Counted from the first letter of the stretch, positions 35,329 to 45,458 are shown. The stretch: DNA of 64,000 nucleotides from Streptomyces sp. NRRL WC-3742 (GCF_000720635.1 NZ_JOCF01000029.1:18154-82153), one strand, 5' to 3'. Notes: a model not told the origin generated them from the sequence alone. A program made the numbers and translations.

Positions 35329-35361
35329 TGGAGCGGGAGACCAGACAGGTCTCCCGCTCCA
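35329..35361. terminator. 14-bp hairpin between convergent serine hydrolase and aldehyde dehydrogenase genes
   Basis: Arms 35329-35342 and 35348-35361 are perfect with a 5-nt loop. It lies 17 nt beyond the end of the leftward dehydrogenase gene and 109 nt after the rightward hydrolase stop. Confidence 0.8.
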
Positions 35362-35378
35362 CTCACGTCATGCGGCGC

Positions 35379-36902
35379 CTAGAACAGGCCCGTCGGGTCC
35401 GCGGAGTAGCTCACCAGCAGGTTCTTGGTCTGCTGGTAGTGCTCCAGCAGCGCCTTGTGGGTCTCGCGGCCGATGCCGGAGTTCTTGTAGCCGCCGAAGG
35501 CCGCGTGGGCCGGGTAGGCGTGGTAGCAGTTCGTCCACACCCGGCCGGCCTGGATGGCCCGCCCGGCCCGGTGGGCGGCGTTGACGTCCCGCGTCCACAC
35601 GCCCGCGCCGAGCCCGTACTGGGTGTCGTTGGCCAGCGCGACGCCCTCCTCGAAGCCGTCGAAGCGGGTGACGGAGACGACCGGGCCGAAGATCTCCTCC
35701 TGGAAGACCCGCATGCTGTTGACACCTTCGAAGACGGTCGGCGTCACGTAGTACCCGCCCGCCAGCGCGCCGCCGAGGTCGGCGCGCTCGCCGCCCGCCA
35801 GCACCTTGGCGCCCTCGGCCTGCCCGATCTCGAAGTAGGAGAGGATCTTCTTCAGCTGCTCCACGCTGACCTGGGCGCCGATCTGGGTGTCGGTGTCCAG
35901 CGGGTTGCCCTGGCGCAGGGAGCGCACCTTGGCGAGGCCGTCGCCCAGCAGCCGCTCGTAGACGGGGGTTTCGATCAGCGCCCGGCTCGGGCAGGTGCAG
36001 ACCTCGCCCTGGTTGAGGGCGAACATCGCGAAGCCCTCGACGGACTTGGCGTAGAAGGCGTCGTCCTCGGCGGCCACGTCGGCGAAGAACAGGTTGGGGC
36101 TCTTGCCGCCCAGCTCCAGGGTGGCCGGGATCAGGTTCTCGGCGGCGGCGCGGGCGATGAGGCGCCCGGTGGAGGTCTCGCCGGTGAAGGCGAGCTTGCG
36201 CACCCGGGGGCTTGCGGCCAGCGGGGCGCCGGCCTCCTCGCCGAAGCCGGTGACGATGTTGACCACGCCGGGCGGCAGCAGGTCGGCGGTCAGCTCGGCG
36301 AGCAGCAGCACGGAGGCGGGGGTCTGCTCGGCGGGCTTGAGCACCACCGCGTTGCCGGCCGCGAGGGCGGGGGCGAGCTTCCAGATCGCCATCAGGATCG
36401 GGAAGTTCCACGGGATGATCTGGCCGACCACGCCCAGCGGCTCGTGGAAGTGGTAGGCGACGGTGTCCTCGTCCAGCTGGGACAGGCCGCCCTCCTGGGC
36501 GCGCAGCGCGCCGGCGAAGTAGCGCAGGTGGTCGACGGCCAGCGGCAGGTCGGCGGCCAGCGTCTCGCGCACCGGCTTGCCGTTCTCCCAGCTCTCCGCG
36601 ACGGCCAGTTGCTCGAGGTTGGCCTCGATCCGGTCGGCGACGCGCAGCAGCACCTGGGCCCGCTCGGCGGCGGGGGTGCGGCCCCAGGCGGGGGCGGCGG
36701 CGTGGGCGGCGTCGAGGGCGGCCTCGATGTCCTCGGCGGTGCCGCGGGCGACCTCGGTGAAGACCTCGCCGGTGACGGGCGTCGGGTCGCCGAAGTACTC
36801 GCCGCGCACGGGCGGGCGCCACTCGCCGCCGATCCAGTGCTCGTAGCGGGGGCGGTAGGCGACGATGCTGTCGGGCGCGCCGGGGGGCTGGTAGACCGTC
36901 AT
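35379..36902 (-). CDS. NAD-dependent aldehyde dehydrogenase (ExaC/acetaldehyde type)
   Basis: 507 residues, full length. Oxidises aldehydes to acids. Catalytic C302 in [11 protein letters not shown] (with neighbouring C304), general base E263 in LELGGKS, oxyanion Asn in PWNFP, and the cofactor loop [11 protein letters not shown]. The double Cys (CTC) and the C-terminal [30 protein letters not shown] are typical of acetaldehyde dehydrogenases of the ExaC/AldB group. The ATG at 36902 follows an AGGAGACACCAGAGC leader. It sits 254 nt downstream of the terpene synthase on the same strand; that gap shows no gene. Confidence 0.9.
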   Translation of the reverse strand: MTVYQPPGAPDSIVAYRPRYEHWIGGEWRPPVRGEYFGDPTPVTGEVFTEVARGTAEDIEAALDAAHAAAPAWGRTPAAERAQVLLRVADRIEANLEQLAVAESWENGKPVRETLAADLPLAVDHLRYFAGALRAQEGGLSQLDEDTVAYHFHEPLGVVGQIIPWNFPILMAIWKLAPALAAGNAVVLKPAEQTPASVLLLAELTADLLPPGVVNIVTGFGEEAGAPLAASPRVRKLAFTGETSTGRLIARAAAENLIPATLELGGKSPNLFFADVAAEDDAFYAKSVEGFAMFALNQGEVCTCPSRALIETPVYERLLGDGLAKVRSLRQGNPLDTDTQIGAQVSVEQLKKILSYFEIGQAEGAKVLAGGERADLGGALAGGYYVTPTVFEGVNSMRVFQEEIFGPVVSVTRFDGFEEGVALANDTQYGLGAGVWTRDVNAAHRAGRAIQAGRVWTNCYHAYPAHAAFGGYKNSGIGRETHKALLEHYQQTKNLLVSYSADPTGLF

Positions 36903-37156
36903 GCTCTGGTGTCTCCTCGCGACGTCGGGCGCCGCCGGTGGCCGCGAGGGCCCGGCGGCGCGCCGGACCGCGCCCGGTGGGGCGGTCCGGCGGGAGGGTA
37001 CGGGCTCGTGCGGCGAGCCCTTGGACACGCGTGCGGGTCGGGCACCCCGTGGGGGCGTCCACCGTCGAGCACGATAGCCGCCGGGCGCCCGCGCGGCTAC
37101 GGTCCGTACCTCTCCTCCGTACGGACGGTGCGCGTTCGGGCCGTCCCCGGGGGGCC

Positions 37157-38104
37157 TCAGGCGGCCTGGTAGCGGCCGGTGCGGGCCTCCCAGCTGAGGT
37201 AGCCGGCGAGCCAGGTGATCAGTCCGTCCGCGTACCGCTGGGCGACGGCGCGCTCGATCCGCGAGAGGCCCAACTCGGTGTAGACGTCGGGCAGGGACTC
37301 GTGCAGCGAGCCGCAGCGCCCGATCATCAGCTGGGCCTCCTCCAGGACCAGCGCGCACGCCTCCTCGGCCGAGCAGTGGCGCTCGCGCTGGACGATCATC
37401 ACGAGGTTGTACACGTCGCCGCGCGGGGCCTCCAGCGGGAAGGAGCGCACGTCGTTGCTCAGCGAGGGTATGTCGGCGGCCAGTTGGCGCAGCTGGCGCA
37501 GGACGGGGTGGTGCAGCACGGCGGCGGGGACCTCGAAGCGGCCGAGGCGCTCGACCATGTCGAAGACCGTCTCCATCGCGGCGGTGCCCCGGCGCAGCAC
37601 CAGGTAACCGTCCCTGTCCGGCGGGCGGTTGGAGATGCGGCCGGCGGCCTCGGCGGGGTGGCTGGCGAAGTACCACTCCCAGTTGTAGGCGGCGCGGGCC
37701 TGCCAGCGGGCGGACATGCCCTGGACGCTGCGGCTCCACAGGTCGGCGAAGGCGGTCTCGGCGGCGGAGGACTGCTCGGGCGTGGCGCCGTGCAGGATGG
37801 CGATGAGCCGTTCGCAGATCGGTGCGACCTCGCTGGGGCGTCTGCCGAGCGGGCCGTCGAACTGGTCGTCGAAGAGGAAGTAGAAGCCCATGAGGTCGGC
37901 TCCCAGCGCGATGTCGTCCGGGCCGGCGTCGGGGTAGCCGAGCGCGGCCAGGTCGACGACCTCCCAATGGGCGTAGCCGGGGTGGTCGGCGTCGGGGAGC
38001 AGGGGGTGGCGGGTCAGCCAGTCCCGGTGCAGCCCTGCGGCGTAGGGACCGTGCAGGCTGCGGCGGTACGGGAACGGAATCTGAAGTGAGGTGTCGTCAG
38101 ACAT
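37157..38104 (-). CDS. Class I terpene synthase
   Basis: 315 residues, compact for a bacterial sesquiterpene cyclase. It would ionise a linear isoprenyl diphosphate, probably farnesyl diphosphate, and cyclise it. The metal motif is DDQFD (79-83, in [11 protein letters not shown]); the NSE triad is NDVRSFPLE (N217, S221, E225); an Arg sensor lies near 171 (LVLRRGT) and the C-terminus carries TGRY. The opening [14 protein letters not shown] is usual for the family. The product cannot be read from sequence; it is not geosmin- or MIB-synthase-like in length or motifs. ATG 38104. Divergent from the LAL regulator. Confidence 0.9.
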   Translation of the reverse strand: MSDDTSLQIPFPYRRSLHGPYAAGLHRDWLTRHPLLPDADHPGYAHWEVVDLAALGYPDAGPDDIALGADLMGFYFLFDDQFDGPLGRRPSEVAPICERLIAILHGATPEQSSAAETAFADLWSRSVQGMSARWQARAAYNWEWYFASHPAEAAGRISNRPPDRDGYLVLRRGTAAMETVFDMVERLGRFEVPAAVLHHPVLRQLRQLAADIPSLSNDVRSFPLEAPRGDVYNLVMIVQRERHCSAEEACALVLEEAQLMIGRCGSLHESLPDVYTELGLSRIERAVAQRYADGLITWLAGYLSWEARTGRYQAA

Positions 38105-38414
38105 CGGACTCCCGGTGCGGCGGATGGTGGGGGTGGTGGGTGTTCGGGCACTGAGGGTGGGGGAGTTGACGGTGCGGGCGCCTTCGGGGGAGGGTGGGTG
38201 TACAAGATCATCCGCACCTCGTGGGCCGCAGGGTATCGGATGCAATGATCGGACGTTAGGGATATAGGGCAAATGCCCCTGGCAAGCCGTTCGAACCCTC
38301 CCCGTCCGTCCCAGCCTGCGCGAATGCCCCACGGCGGACCGTACGCAGCGCTAACCTCTGCTGCACGAGCAGTGATGGAACTGTGAGGCGAACGGGCGAG
38401 GCGGAGGCGCGACG
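38105..38414. promoter_or_regulatory. Divergent promoter region between terpene synthase and LAL regulator
   Basis: 310 nt without a gene. A short dyad GGGCA-AA-TGCCC lies near 38265-38276 beside an AT-rich element (GGGATATAGGG) that may include a -10 for the rightward gene. No convincing -35 found on either strand. Confidence 0.4.
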
Positions 38415-41400
38415 GTGACCGAGCAGGACAACGAACTCCGGACGGGGACCGCTCCCGGCCAAGGGGGCGACGCCACCGCGCCACGCGTCAGGCTCCGCGA
38501 CCGCGACTCCGAACTGCGCTCCGTGGACGCCGCCGTGGACCGGCTCTGCCGTGAATTCGCCGCCGGCGGCACCGAGATCGGCGACCTGCTCGCCTTCACC
38601 GGACGCCCCGGCATCGGCAAGACCAGCCTGCTGCACGAGGTCCGACGCATCGCCAGGCTCCACGAGGGCGCCACCGTGCTGTTCGCCCGCGGCGGCGAGC
38701 GCCAGTTCAAGGAGCCCTACCACGTCCTGCGCCAGCTCCTCCAGCCCGTCCTGACCACCCTCGCGGACGACGAGTTCCGCCAGGTCATGGGCACCTGGGA
38801 GGAGGTCGTCGGACCGGCCATGGGCCTCAAGCAGCCCAAGGCCGGCGCCCGCCGCCTCGACCCCCAGGGCGTGCGCGACGGCCTCGACTACGTCATCACC
38901 CAGCTCGCCCCGCGCCGCGCCCCCATGGTGATGATCGTCGACGACCTGCACTGGGCCGACGCCGAATCCCTCGCCTGGCTCACCAAGTTCGCCGTCCGCT
39001 CCGGCGAACTGCCCGTCCTGCTCGTCTTCGCCTTCCGCGAGGACGAGAACGACTGGCCCGGCGAGACCCAGCAGCTGCGCCGCGAGGTCACGGGCCTGCG
39101 CGGGCGCAAGCACGAGCTCAACCGCCTCAACCTCGGCTCCGTCACCGACATGATCCGCTCCGAACTCGGCGACAAGGCCGAGGACGCCTTCTGCTACGAG
39201 TTCTGGAACGTCGTCAACGGCAACCCCTACGAGGTCGTCGCCCTCCTCGACCAGGTCCGCGACCAGGACCTCGAACCCGTCGAGGAGAACTCCCGCCAAC
39301 TGCGCGAACTCGCCGTCGACGCCACCGGGATGACCCTCAAGTCCTGGCTCGACCGCCTCGGCGCCGCCACCCTGCGCTTCGCCTGGGCCTGCGCCATGCT
39401 CGGCACCGACGTGCGCGTCGACCTCGCCACCCGCATCTCCACCCTCAGCACCGAGGGCGCCCGCGAGGCCATCAAGCAGCTGCGCAAACAGCGCGTCCTC
39501 ATCCAGAGCCCCAACGGCACCCTGGAGTTCGTCCACCCGCTGATCGCCAGCTCCATCTACAACACCATGCCCGACGCCACCCGCCTGGGCATGCACGGCA
39601 TCGCCGCCGCCGAGATCGAGAACGCCGGACTCGGCCTGCTCGCCGCCTCCCGCCACCTCGTCGAGACCCACTCCGGCGAGGGCGACGACCGCATCGTCAA
39701 GAAACTGCGCCGCGCCGCCGTCGAACACCAGCTCATCGGCGCCCCCGAGGCCGCCCAGCGCTGCCTGCACCGCGCCCTCAACGAGCCGCCCGCCGACGAG
39801 ATCAAGGCCGAGGTGCTGTACGAGCTCGGCTGCTCCGCCCTGCTCACCGACCCCGTCGCCACCGTCAACCAGCTCAAGCTCGCCCTCGACCCCGACGAGG
39901 GCCCGCTGCGCCCCGAACTGCGCGTCGACGCCACCTTCCGCCTCTCCGAGGTGCTCGCCCACAGCGGCGAACTCGGCCAGGCCGCCCTGGTCTGCCAGCA
40001 GGAGGCCGAGGTCACCCGCGACCCGGCCGGGCGCCAGCGGCTGCTGGCCGCCTCCTTCATGTGGCACGCCTTCCGCAAGTCCGAGACCGACGGCCCCGGC
40101 CGCTCCCAGCGCCTGGAGCAGATGTGCCGCGGACTGAGGGGCCGGGACGCCTCCGACCGGGCCGTCCTCGCGATGCGCGCCTGGGACCTCACCCTGCGCG
40201 GCGAACCCTCCGTCGACGCGCTCGCCCTCGCCGACGAGGTCCTCGACGGCGGCCGCCTGCCCAAGGGCCTCGGCTGGACCGACACCGCCTGGGGCTTCGA
40301 ACTGCCCGCCATGCTCGGCCTCACCTACATCTACAACGACCGCATCGCCCAGGCCGAACGGCTGGCCGCCGACGCCATCATCCAGTTCGAGATCGCCGGC
40401 TGGAGCGGCGCCCACCGCGGCTTCGCCTACTTCCTCATGGGCCTGGCCCGCTTCCGCCGGGGCCTGCTCGCCGAGGCCGAGGACTTCCTGCGCCGCGCGC
40501 TGCGCATCTCCAACCGGATCGGCGAGCGCCTGCCACTGGCCTGGGACGCCGTCGGCGTCCTGGTGGACACCCTCATCGCCCGCGGCCGGATCGCCGAGGC
40601 GTCGGAGCTGGCGGAAGGCTTCGGCTTCCACCCGCCCTACCACGACACCGCGATGGTCCTGCCCGACGCCGCCTCGCTGTACGGCAAGCTGCTCGTCGCC
40701 AAGGAGCGCTACGCGGGCGCGGCCGCCGCCCTCACCGAGGCGGGCGGCCAGCTGGAGGTACGCGGCTGGCGCAACACCGTCTGGGCGCCCTGGGCCGGGC
40801 ACCTCGCCGTCGCGATCGCCGACGACGAGCCCGAGCGCGCCCGCACGTACGCCCAGAAGGCCGTCGCGGACGCCCGTAAGTTCGGCACCGCCTCGGCGAT
40901 CGGCACCGCGCTGCGGCTGCACGCCGCCATCGAGGACGGCCAGACGGCCGTCGACCTGCTGGAGAAGGCGGTGGGCCACCTCGGGCAGTCCCCGGCCGGC
41001 TACGAGCACGCCGTCGCGCTGGTCGACCTCGGCGCCGCGCTGCGCCGCGTCGGCCGCCTGGAGGACGCCCAGGAGTACCTGTACCAGGGCATCGAGCTGG
41101 CCCAGCACTGCTCGGCGGAGGGCCTCGTCGACCGGGCCCGGCGCGAGCTGGCCAACTACGGCCTGCGGCCCAACCGGCTCGGGCCGCGCGACCTCGGCGA
41201 GACCCTGGAGACGCTCAGCAACCCGGAGTGGGAGGTCGCCAAGCTGGTGGTGCAGGGCGTGCCGCCGCAGCGGATCGCCGACGAGCTGGGCGTCTCCCTG
41301 AGCCTGGTCAACCGCCGCCTCGCCGCCGTCTACCGCAAGGCGGGCAGCGGGCCGGACGGCCTCGCCTCGGCACTGGGCCTGCCCCAGCAGCACCGCCGCG

Positions 41401-41417
41401 AGGACGGGCAGGGCTGA
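38415..41417 (+). CDS. LAL-type regulator (large ATP-binding LuxR family)
   Basis: 1000 residues. N-terminal AAA/STAND ATPase with Walker A GRPGIGKTS (63-71) and Walker B MIVDDLHWADAESL. A long helical TPR-like middle (about 380-900) probably senses a ligand or partner. The C-terminal helix-turn-helix (about 930-980) reads LSNPEWEVAKLVVQGVPPQRIADELGVSLSLVNRRLAAVYRKAG, a LuxR fold with NRRL where VxxHL is more usual. Such proteins often activate pathway genes; the divergent terpene synthase is an obvious candidate target. GTG start at 38415 with GGAGGCGCGAC. Confidence 0.88.
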   Translation: MTEQDNELRTGTAPGQGGDATAPRVRLRDRDSELRSVDAAVDRLCREFAAGGTEIGDLLAFTGRPGIGKTSLLHEVRRIARLHEGATVLFARGGERQFKEPYHVLRQLLQPVLTTLADDEFRQVMGTWEEVVGPAMGLKQPKAGARRLDPQGVRDGLDYVITQLAPRRAPMVMIVDDLHWADAESLAWLTKFAVRSGELPVLLVFAFREDENDWPGETQQLRREVTGLRGRKHELNRLNLGSVTDMIRSELGDKAEDAFCYEFWNVVNGNPYEVVALLDQVRDQDLEPVEENSRQLRELAVDATGMTLKSWLDRLGAATLRFAWACAMLGTDVRVDLATRISTLSTEGAREAIKQLRKQRVLIQSPNGTLEFVHPLIASSIYNTMPDATRLGMHGIAAAEIENAGLGLLAASRHLVETHSGEGDDRIVKKLRRAAVEHQLIGAPEAAQRCLHRALNEPPADEIKAEVLYELGCSALLTDPVATVNQLKLALDPDEGPLRPELRVDATFRLSEVLAHSGELGQAALVCQQEAEVTRDPAGRQRLLAASFMWHAFRKSETDGPGRSQRLEQMCRGLRGRDASDRAVLAMRAWDLTLRGEPSVDALALADEVLDGGRLPKGLGWTDTAWGFELPAMLGLTYIYNDRIAQAERLAADAIIQFEIAGWSGAHRGFAYFLMGLARFRRGLLAEAEDFLRRALRISNRIGERLPLAWDAVGVLVDTLIARGRIAEASELAEGFGFHPPYHDTAMVLPDAASLYGKLLVAKERYAGAAAALTEAGGQLEVRGWRNTVWAPWAGHLAVAIADDEPERARTYAQKAVADARKFGTASAIGTALRLHAAIEDGQTAVDLLEKAVGHLGQSPAGYEHAVALVDLGAALRRVGRLEDAQEYLYQGIELAQHCSAEGLVDRARRELANYGLRPNRLGPRDLGETLETLSNPEWEVAKLVVQGVPPQRIADELGVSLSLVNRRLAAVYRKAGSGPDGLASALGLPQQHRREDGQG

Positions 41418-41453
41418 CGCCGCCTACGCGGGAGGACGGGCAGGGCTGACGCC
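41401..41453. repeat. 21-bp direct repeat straddling the LAL stop codon
   Basis: AGGACGGGCAGGGCTGACGCC occurs at 41401-41421 and again at 41433-41453. The first copy contains the LAL gene's TGA; the second is an exact copy 32 bp on, so the 3' end of the gene has been duplicated downstream. Confidence 0.9.
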
Positions 41454-41589
41454 CCCCACACGCGAGGGCGGATGGTGGTGACCGGGCGGCGCGCGAGTGC
41501 ACGGAAGCGCCCCCGCGACCGCCGCGATCGCTAGGCTGCCGCAGGGACGGGGCGCGACGCGTCCGTCGAGGAACGAGGAGGAGCAGGCC

Positions 41590-42708
41590 ATGGCCACCAG
41601 CGCCACCAGCGTGCGGCACGAACCCCTGACCCCCTCGGGCGCGGGCGCCGCGATCGAACGCTGGACGCTCACCGCCGGCCCGTACGAGGCGAGCGTGCTC
41701 ACCCTCGGCGCCACCCTGCACACCCTCACCGCCCCGGACCGCTCCGGCGACAGCGCCCAACTGCTCCTCTCCACCGACGAGCTGGCGAAGATCCTCGGCC
41801 CCGCCCGGCACTACGGCACGATCGTGGGCCGCTACGCCAACCGGATCGACCGCAGCTCCGTCACCATCGACGGCGAGGAGCACCCGCTCGCCCCCACCGG
41901 CGGCGGCGTCACGATCCACGGCGGCCCGGACGGCTTCGCCAACCGGATCTGGCGCGCCGAGCCCGTCGACGGCGGGGTGCGGCTGCGGCTGCACAGCCCC
42001 GACGGCGACCAGGGCTTCCCCGGCGCGATGGACGTCACCGTCACCTACACCCTGAGCGCCCTGAGTGCCCCGGGCACACCGGGCACACCGGACGCACCGG
42101 ACGCCCCGGGAGCCGGGGCCGAACTGGCCATCGACTACCACGCCGTGACCAGCAGGCCCACCGTGGTCAACCTCACCAACCACGCCTACGTCAACCTCGC
42201 CGGCGAGGGCCGCGGCGACGTCCTCGGCCACCTGCTCACCCTGGACGCCGACGCCTACACCCCCGTCGACGAGCGGCAGATCCCCTACGGGCGGATCGAG
42301 CCCGTGGCCGGCACGCCCTTCGACTTCACCACCGCCACCCCGATCGGCAAGTCCGTGCACGAGGACCACCCGCAGCTGGCCGGGCCCGGCGGCTACGACC
42401 ACAACTGGGTGCTGCGCCCCCGCCCGGCCGACGGAAGCCCGGCGCGGGCCGCCCTGCTGGAGGACCCGGCCAGTGGCCGCACCCTGGAGGTGCTGACCAC
42501 CGAGCCGGGCGTGCAGGTGTACACGGCGAACACCTTCCAGGGCGCCGTCACGGGCGCGAGCGGCACCGCGTACGGGCCGTTCGCCGGGATCGCGCTGGAG
42601 ACCCAGCACTTCCCGGACTCCCCGCACCACCCGGAGTTCCCCTCCACCGTGCTGCGGCCGGGGGAGGAGTTCCGCTCGAGGACCGTGCTGCGGCTGGGCG
42701 TCAACTAG
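41590..42708 (+). CDS. galM: Aldose 1-epimerase (galactose mutarotase)
   Basis: 372 residues. Interconverts alpha and beta anomers of aldoses. Family motifs: GTIVGRYANRID, THIGGPDGFANRIW (around the substrate His), VVNLTNHAYVNLAG with the catalytic His, and the general-base Glu in GIALETQHFPDSPHHPEFP. A linker of Ala/Pro/Gly/Asp repeats (SAPGTPGTPDAPDAPG, about 159-174) interrupts the domain and is encoded by short DNA repeats. The ATG at 41590 has GAGGAGGAGC. It lies just before the maltose operon but has its own intergenic region on both sides. Confidence 0.88.
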   Translation: MATSATSVRHEPLTPSGAGAAIERWTLTAGPYEASVLTLGATLHTLTAPDRSGDSAQLLLSTDELAKILGPARHYGTIVGRYANRIDRSSVTIDGEEHPLAPTGGGVTIHGGPDGFANRIWRAEPVDGGVRLRLHSPDGDQGFPGAMDVTVTYTLSALSAPGTPGTPDAPDAPGAGAELAIDYHAVTSRPTVVNLTNHAYVNLAGEGRGDVLGHLLTLDADAYTPVDERQIPYGRIEPVAGTPFDFTTATPIGKSVHEDHPQLAGPGGYDHNWVLRPRPADGSPARAALLEDPASGRTLEVLTTEPGVQVYTANTFQGAVTGASGTAYGPFAGIALETQHFPDSPHHPEFPSTVLRPGEEFRSRTVLRLGVN

Positions 42709-42711
42709 ACC

Positions 42712-42741
42712 GTGTCTTTCGGCTGACGCCGGGCGGGCGCC
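42712..42741. repeat. Half copy of a dispersed palindromic repeat
   Basis: CGTGTCTTTCGG followed by ACGCCGGGCGGGC, starting 3 nt after the galM stop. It matches one arm and the loop of the complete element at 56374-56423 in about 24 of 28 positions. Confidence 0.6.
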
Positions 42742-42757
42742 CTTGCAGGGCTTGCAG
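42742..42757. promoter_or_regulatory. CTTGCAG direct repeats (distal maltose operator)
   Basis: CTTGCAG at 42742-42748 and 42751-42757, spaced 9 nt, in the galM-malE gap. The heptamer is the half-site of the MalR operator known from Streptomyces coelicolor malE, here about 285 nt upstream of the malE start. Confidence 0.55.
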
Positions 42758-42881
42758 CCACGCAGGGTGGCACGGCCGGGCCCGAGGAGCCGGGGGAAAT
42801 CGGACGAACCGGGGCGCTTCGCCCTGCCGTCAACTACCGTGCGGCAACGTCCAGGACACGCGGCTGTAACGATCCCCGTTT

Positions 42882-42902
42882 CTTGCAGAAACTTGCTGCA
42901 AG
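42882..42902. promoter_or_regulatory. MalR operator CTTGCAG-N7-CTGCAAG before malE
   Basis: Perfect inverted repeat, with a second nested dyad CTTGC-T-GCAAG at 42892-42902. It lies 136 nt upstream of the malE ATG. The motif agrees with the MalR-controlled maltose regulon of streptomycetes; the malR gene of this operon is the likely ligand. The rest of 42903-43038 is leader sequence without a gene. Confidence 0.8.
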
Positions 42903-43038
42903 GACTTTCCGTCGATCTTTCGCCGCTGTTAACTTCCTTCCCGAGCCCGACGACAGCTTCGGTGCGGTCGGACGAGGCAGCCCATTATGCGCCTGCCTCC
43001 GAACCATCTCGGGCACCCCCACCCTCCAAGGAGTTCTC

Positions 43039-44316
43039 ATGCGGCGTGGCATCGCGGCCTCTGCCCTCGTTGTGGCCCTCGCGGTCTCGATGGCTGCCTG
43101 TGGCAGCAGCGGCTCCAGCTCCGACGGCAAGGCCGACGGGCCGGTCACCCTCACGTACTGGGACACCTCGAACGCCACCAACGAGGCGCCGAACTACAAG
43201 GAACTGGTCAAGAAGTTCGAAGCGGCCAACCCGAACGTCAAGGTCGACTTCGTCAACGTCCCCTTCGACCAGGCCCAGAACAAGCTCCAGACCGCCATGG
43301 GGGCCAAGGGCGCTCCGGACGTGTTCCGCTCCGAGGTCGGCTGGACCGCCGCCTTCGCCAAGGCCGGCTTCCTCGAGCCGCTCGACGGCACCCCGGCGGC
43401 CGCCGACACCGCCGCCTTCCAGCCCAGCCTCGTCCAGCAGGCCAAGTACCAGGGCAAGCTCTACGGCGTCCCGCTGGTCACCGACACCCTCGGCCTGATG
43501 TACAACAAGGACCTCTTCGCCAAGGCCGGCATCACCGAGGCGCCCAAGACCTGGGACGAGCTCAAGACCGACGCCGCCGCCGTCAAGGAGAAGGCCGGCG
43601 TCGACGGCTTCTGGATGAAGGCCGCGGACGGCTACTACGCGATGCCGTTCCTGTTCGGCGAGGGCACCGACACCGTCGACGCCCCCGGCAAGAAGATCAC
43701 CGTCACCTCGCCCGAGGCCGTCAAGGCCGTCGAGACGTACAAGACGATGTTCACCGCGCCCGGCACCGCCAAGGCCGACGTCACCACCGACGCCTACGCC
43801 CACATGATGGACGCCTTCAACAGCGGCAAGGTCGCCGCGATCATCCAGGGCCCCTGGGAGATCACCAACGTCTACAAGGGCTCCGCCTTCGCCGACAAGA
43901 AGAACCTCGGCATCGCCGCCGTCCCCGGCGGCTCCGCCGGCAAGTCCGGCGCCCCCACCGGCGGCCACAACATCTCCGTCTACGCCGGCGCCGACAAGGC
44001 CCACAAGGCCGCCGCCGAGAAGTTCGCCGCCTTCATGACCTCCGCGGAGAGCCAGGCGTTCATCGCGCAGAAGAACTCCACCCTGCCGACCCGCTCCGAC
44101 GCCTTCACCGCCGAGGTCAAGGCCGACCCGGGCATCGCCGGCTTCCAGGCCATCCTCCCCAGCGCCAAGCCGCGCCCCGAACTGCCCGAGTACAGCTCGC
44201 TGTTCTCCTCCCTCGGTGACAACCTCGGCAAGGCCACCCAGGGCACCGGCACCCAGGACGCCCTGAACACCGTCGCCACCGACTACGCCAAGCTCCTGCC
44301 GGGCTTCGCCAAGTAG
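43039..44316 (+). CDS. malE: Maltose/maltodextrin-binding lipoprotein
   Basis: 425 residues. Extracellular receptor of the maltose importer. Signal peptide with lipobox SMAAC and lipidated Cys21. Mature features: LTYWDTSNATNEAPNYKELVKKFEAANPNVKVDFVNVPFDQAQNKLQTAM, then LYGVPLVTDTLGLMYNKDLFAKAG and GKVAAIIQGPWEITN, all typical of family-1 sugar-binding proteins. ATG 43039 with AAGGAG. First gene after the CTTGCAG operator, so repressed by MalR and induced by maltose in the known system. Confidence 0.92.
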   Translation: MRRGIAASALVVALAVSMAACGSSGSSSDGKADGPVTLTYWDTSNATNEAPNYKELVKKFEAANPNVKVDFVNVPFDQAQNKLQTAMGAKGAPDVFRSEVGWTAAFAKAGFLEPLDGTPAAADTAAFQPSLVQQAKYQGKLYGVPLVTDTLGLMYNKDLFAKAGITEAPKTWDELKTDAAAVKEKAGVDGFWMKAADGYYAMPFLFGEGTDTVDAPGKKITVTSPEAVKAVETYKTMFTAPGTAKADVTTDAYAHMMDAFNSGKVAAIIQGPWEITNVYKGSAFADKKNLGIAAVPGGSAGKSGAPTGGHNISVYAGADKAHKAAAEKFAAFMTSAESQAFIAQKNSTLPTRSDAFTAEVKADPGIAGFQAILPSAKPRPELPEYSSLFSSLGDNLGKATQGTGTQDALNTVATDYAKLLPGFAK

Positions 44317-44395
44317 TCCCCCGAGCCCGGTCCGCCACCACCACGGCGGGCCGGGCCCTTCGGCAACCCCGAGAACTCCCCGAGAAGGTGTGAAG

Positions 44396-45397
44396 ATGTC
44401 AGTCGCCGTGCAGGGCGCCGCCGGCAAGGGCAGCCGGGACCGCGAGCAGCGCCCCGGCCCGTGGGAACGCCTCAAGCGCTCCTACGCCAAGAACTGGTAC
44501 GCCTACGCGATGACCGCCCCGGTCGTCCTGGTGCTCGGCGTCCTGGTGCTCTACCCCCTCGGCGAGGGCCTCTGGCTCACCCTCACCGACGCCAACAGCC
44601 TCAACATCGCCCGCACCATCGGCGTCAACGAGATCCCGGCCAGCTACGAGTACGTCGGCTTCCACAACTACGCCGACATCCTCTGGGGCCCCGGCTCCTA
44701 CGACCGCTTCTGGTCCCACTTCGTGTGGACCATCGCCTGGACGGCGATCTGCGTCCTCCTCCACTACACCCTCGGCCTCGGCCTCGCCCTGCTGCTCAAC
44801 AAGAAGCTGCGCGGCCGCTCCGTCTACCGGCTGCTGCTCATCCTGCCCTGGGCCGTGCCCACCTTCGTCACCGTCTTCTCCTGGCGCCTGATGCTCGCCG
44901 ACGGAGGCGTCGTCAACGGCCTGCTCGGCGCCCTGCACCTGCCCGAGCCCGGCTGGCTCACCGACCCGTGGGCGCAGAAGGCCGCCGCCATCCTGGTCAA
45001 CACCTGGGCCGGCGTGCCGTTCATGATGATCTCCCTGCTCGGCGGCCTGCAGTCGATCCCCGCCGAGCTGTACGAGGCCGCCGAGATGGACGGCGCCACG
45101 CCCTGGCAGCGCTTCCGCCACGTCACCCTGCCCGGCCTGCGCTCCGTCTCCTCCACCGTCGTCCTGCTCGGCGTGATCTGGACGTTCAACCAGTTCAACG
45201 TCATCTTCCTGCTGTTCGGCTCCGGCGCCCCCGACGCCCAGCTGCTCGTCACCTGGGCCTACCGCCTCGGCTTCGGCCAGATCCCCCGGGACTACGCGCA
45301 GTCCGCCGCGTACGGCGTGATCCTGCTGTCCATCCTGATCGTCTTCACCGCCTTCTACCGGCGCTGGCTCGCCCGCAACGAACAGGCCAACGGCTGA
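44396..45397 (+). CDS. malF: Maltose ABC importer permease MalF
   Basis: 333 residues, about six membrane helices. The EAA loop ELYEAAEMDGATPWQRFRHVTLPGLR contacts the shared MsiK-type ATPase, which is not in this window, as usual in streptomycetes. N-terminal KRSYAKNWYAYAMTAPVVLVLGVLVLYPLGEGLWL starts the first helix. ATG 44396 with GAGAAGG 7 nt upstream; an in-frame GTG at 44390 is an alternative. Confidence 0.9.
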   Translation: MSVAVQGAAGKGSRDREQRPGPWERLKRSYAKNWYAYAMTAPVVLVLGVLVLYPLGEGLWLTLTDANSLNIARTIGVNEIPASYEYVGFHNYADILWGPGSYDRFWSHFVWTIAWTAICVLLHYTLGLGLALLLNKKLRGRSVYRLLLILPWAVPTFVTVFSWRLMLADGGVVNGLLGALHLPEPGWLTDPWAQKAAAILVNTWAGVPFMMISLLGGLQSIPAELYEAAEMDGATPWQRFRHVTLPGLRSVSSTVVLLGVIWTFNQFNVIFLLFGSGAPDAQLLVTWAYRLGFGQIPRDYAQSAAYGVILLSILIVFTAFYRRWLARNEQANG

Positions 45398-45420
45398 GCC
45401 GCCGGACCGAGTCGACCACA

Positions 45421-45450
45421 CGAAGGCACACGAAGGCAGACGAAGGCAGG
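45421..45450. repeat. Three 10-bp tandem repeats between malF and malG
   Basis: CGAAGGCACA, CGAAGGCAGA and CGAAGGCAGG in tandem fill half of the 61-nt gap. The last copy supplies an AAGGCAGG purine run 9 nt before the malG ATG and may act as its RBS, so copy changes could alter translation. Confidence 0.85.
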
Positions 45451-45458
45451 TAACGCCC

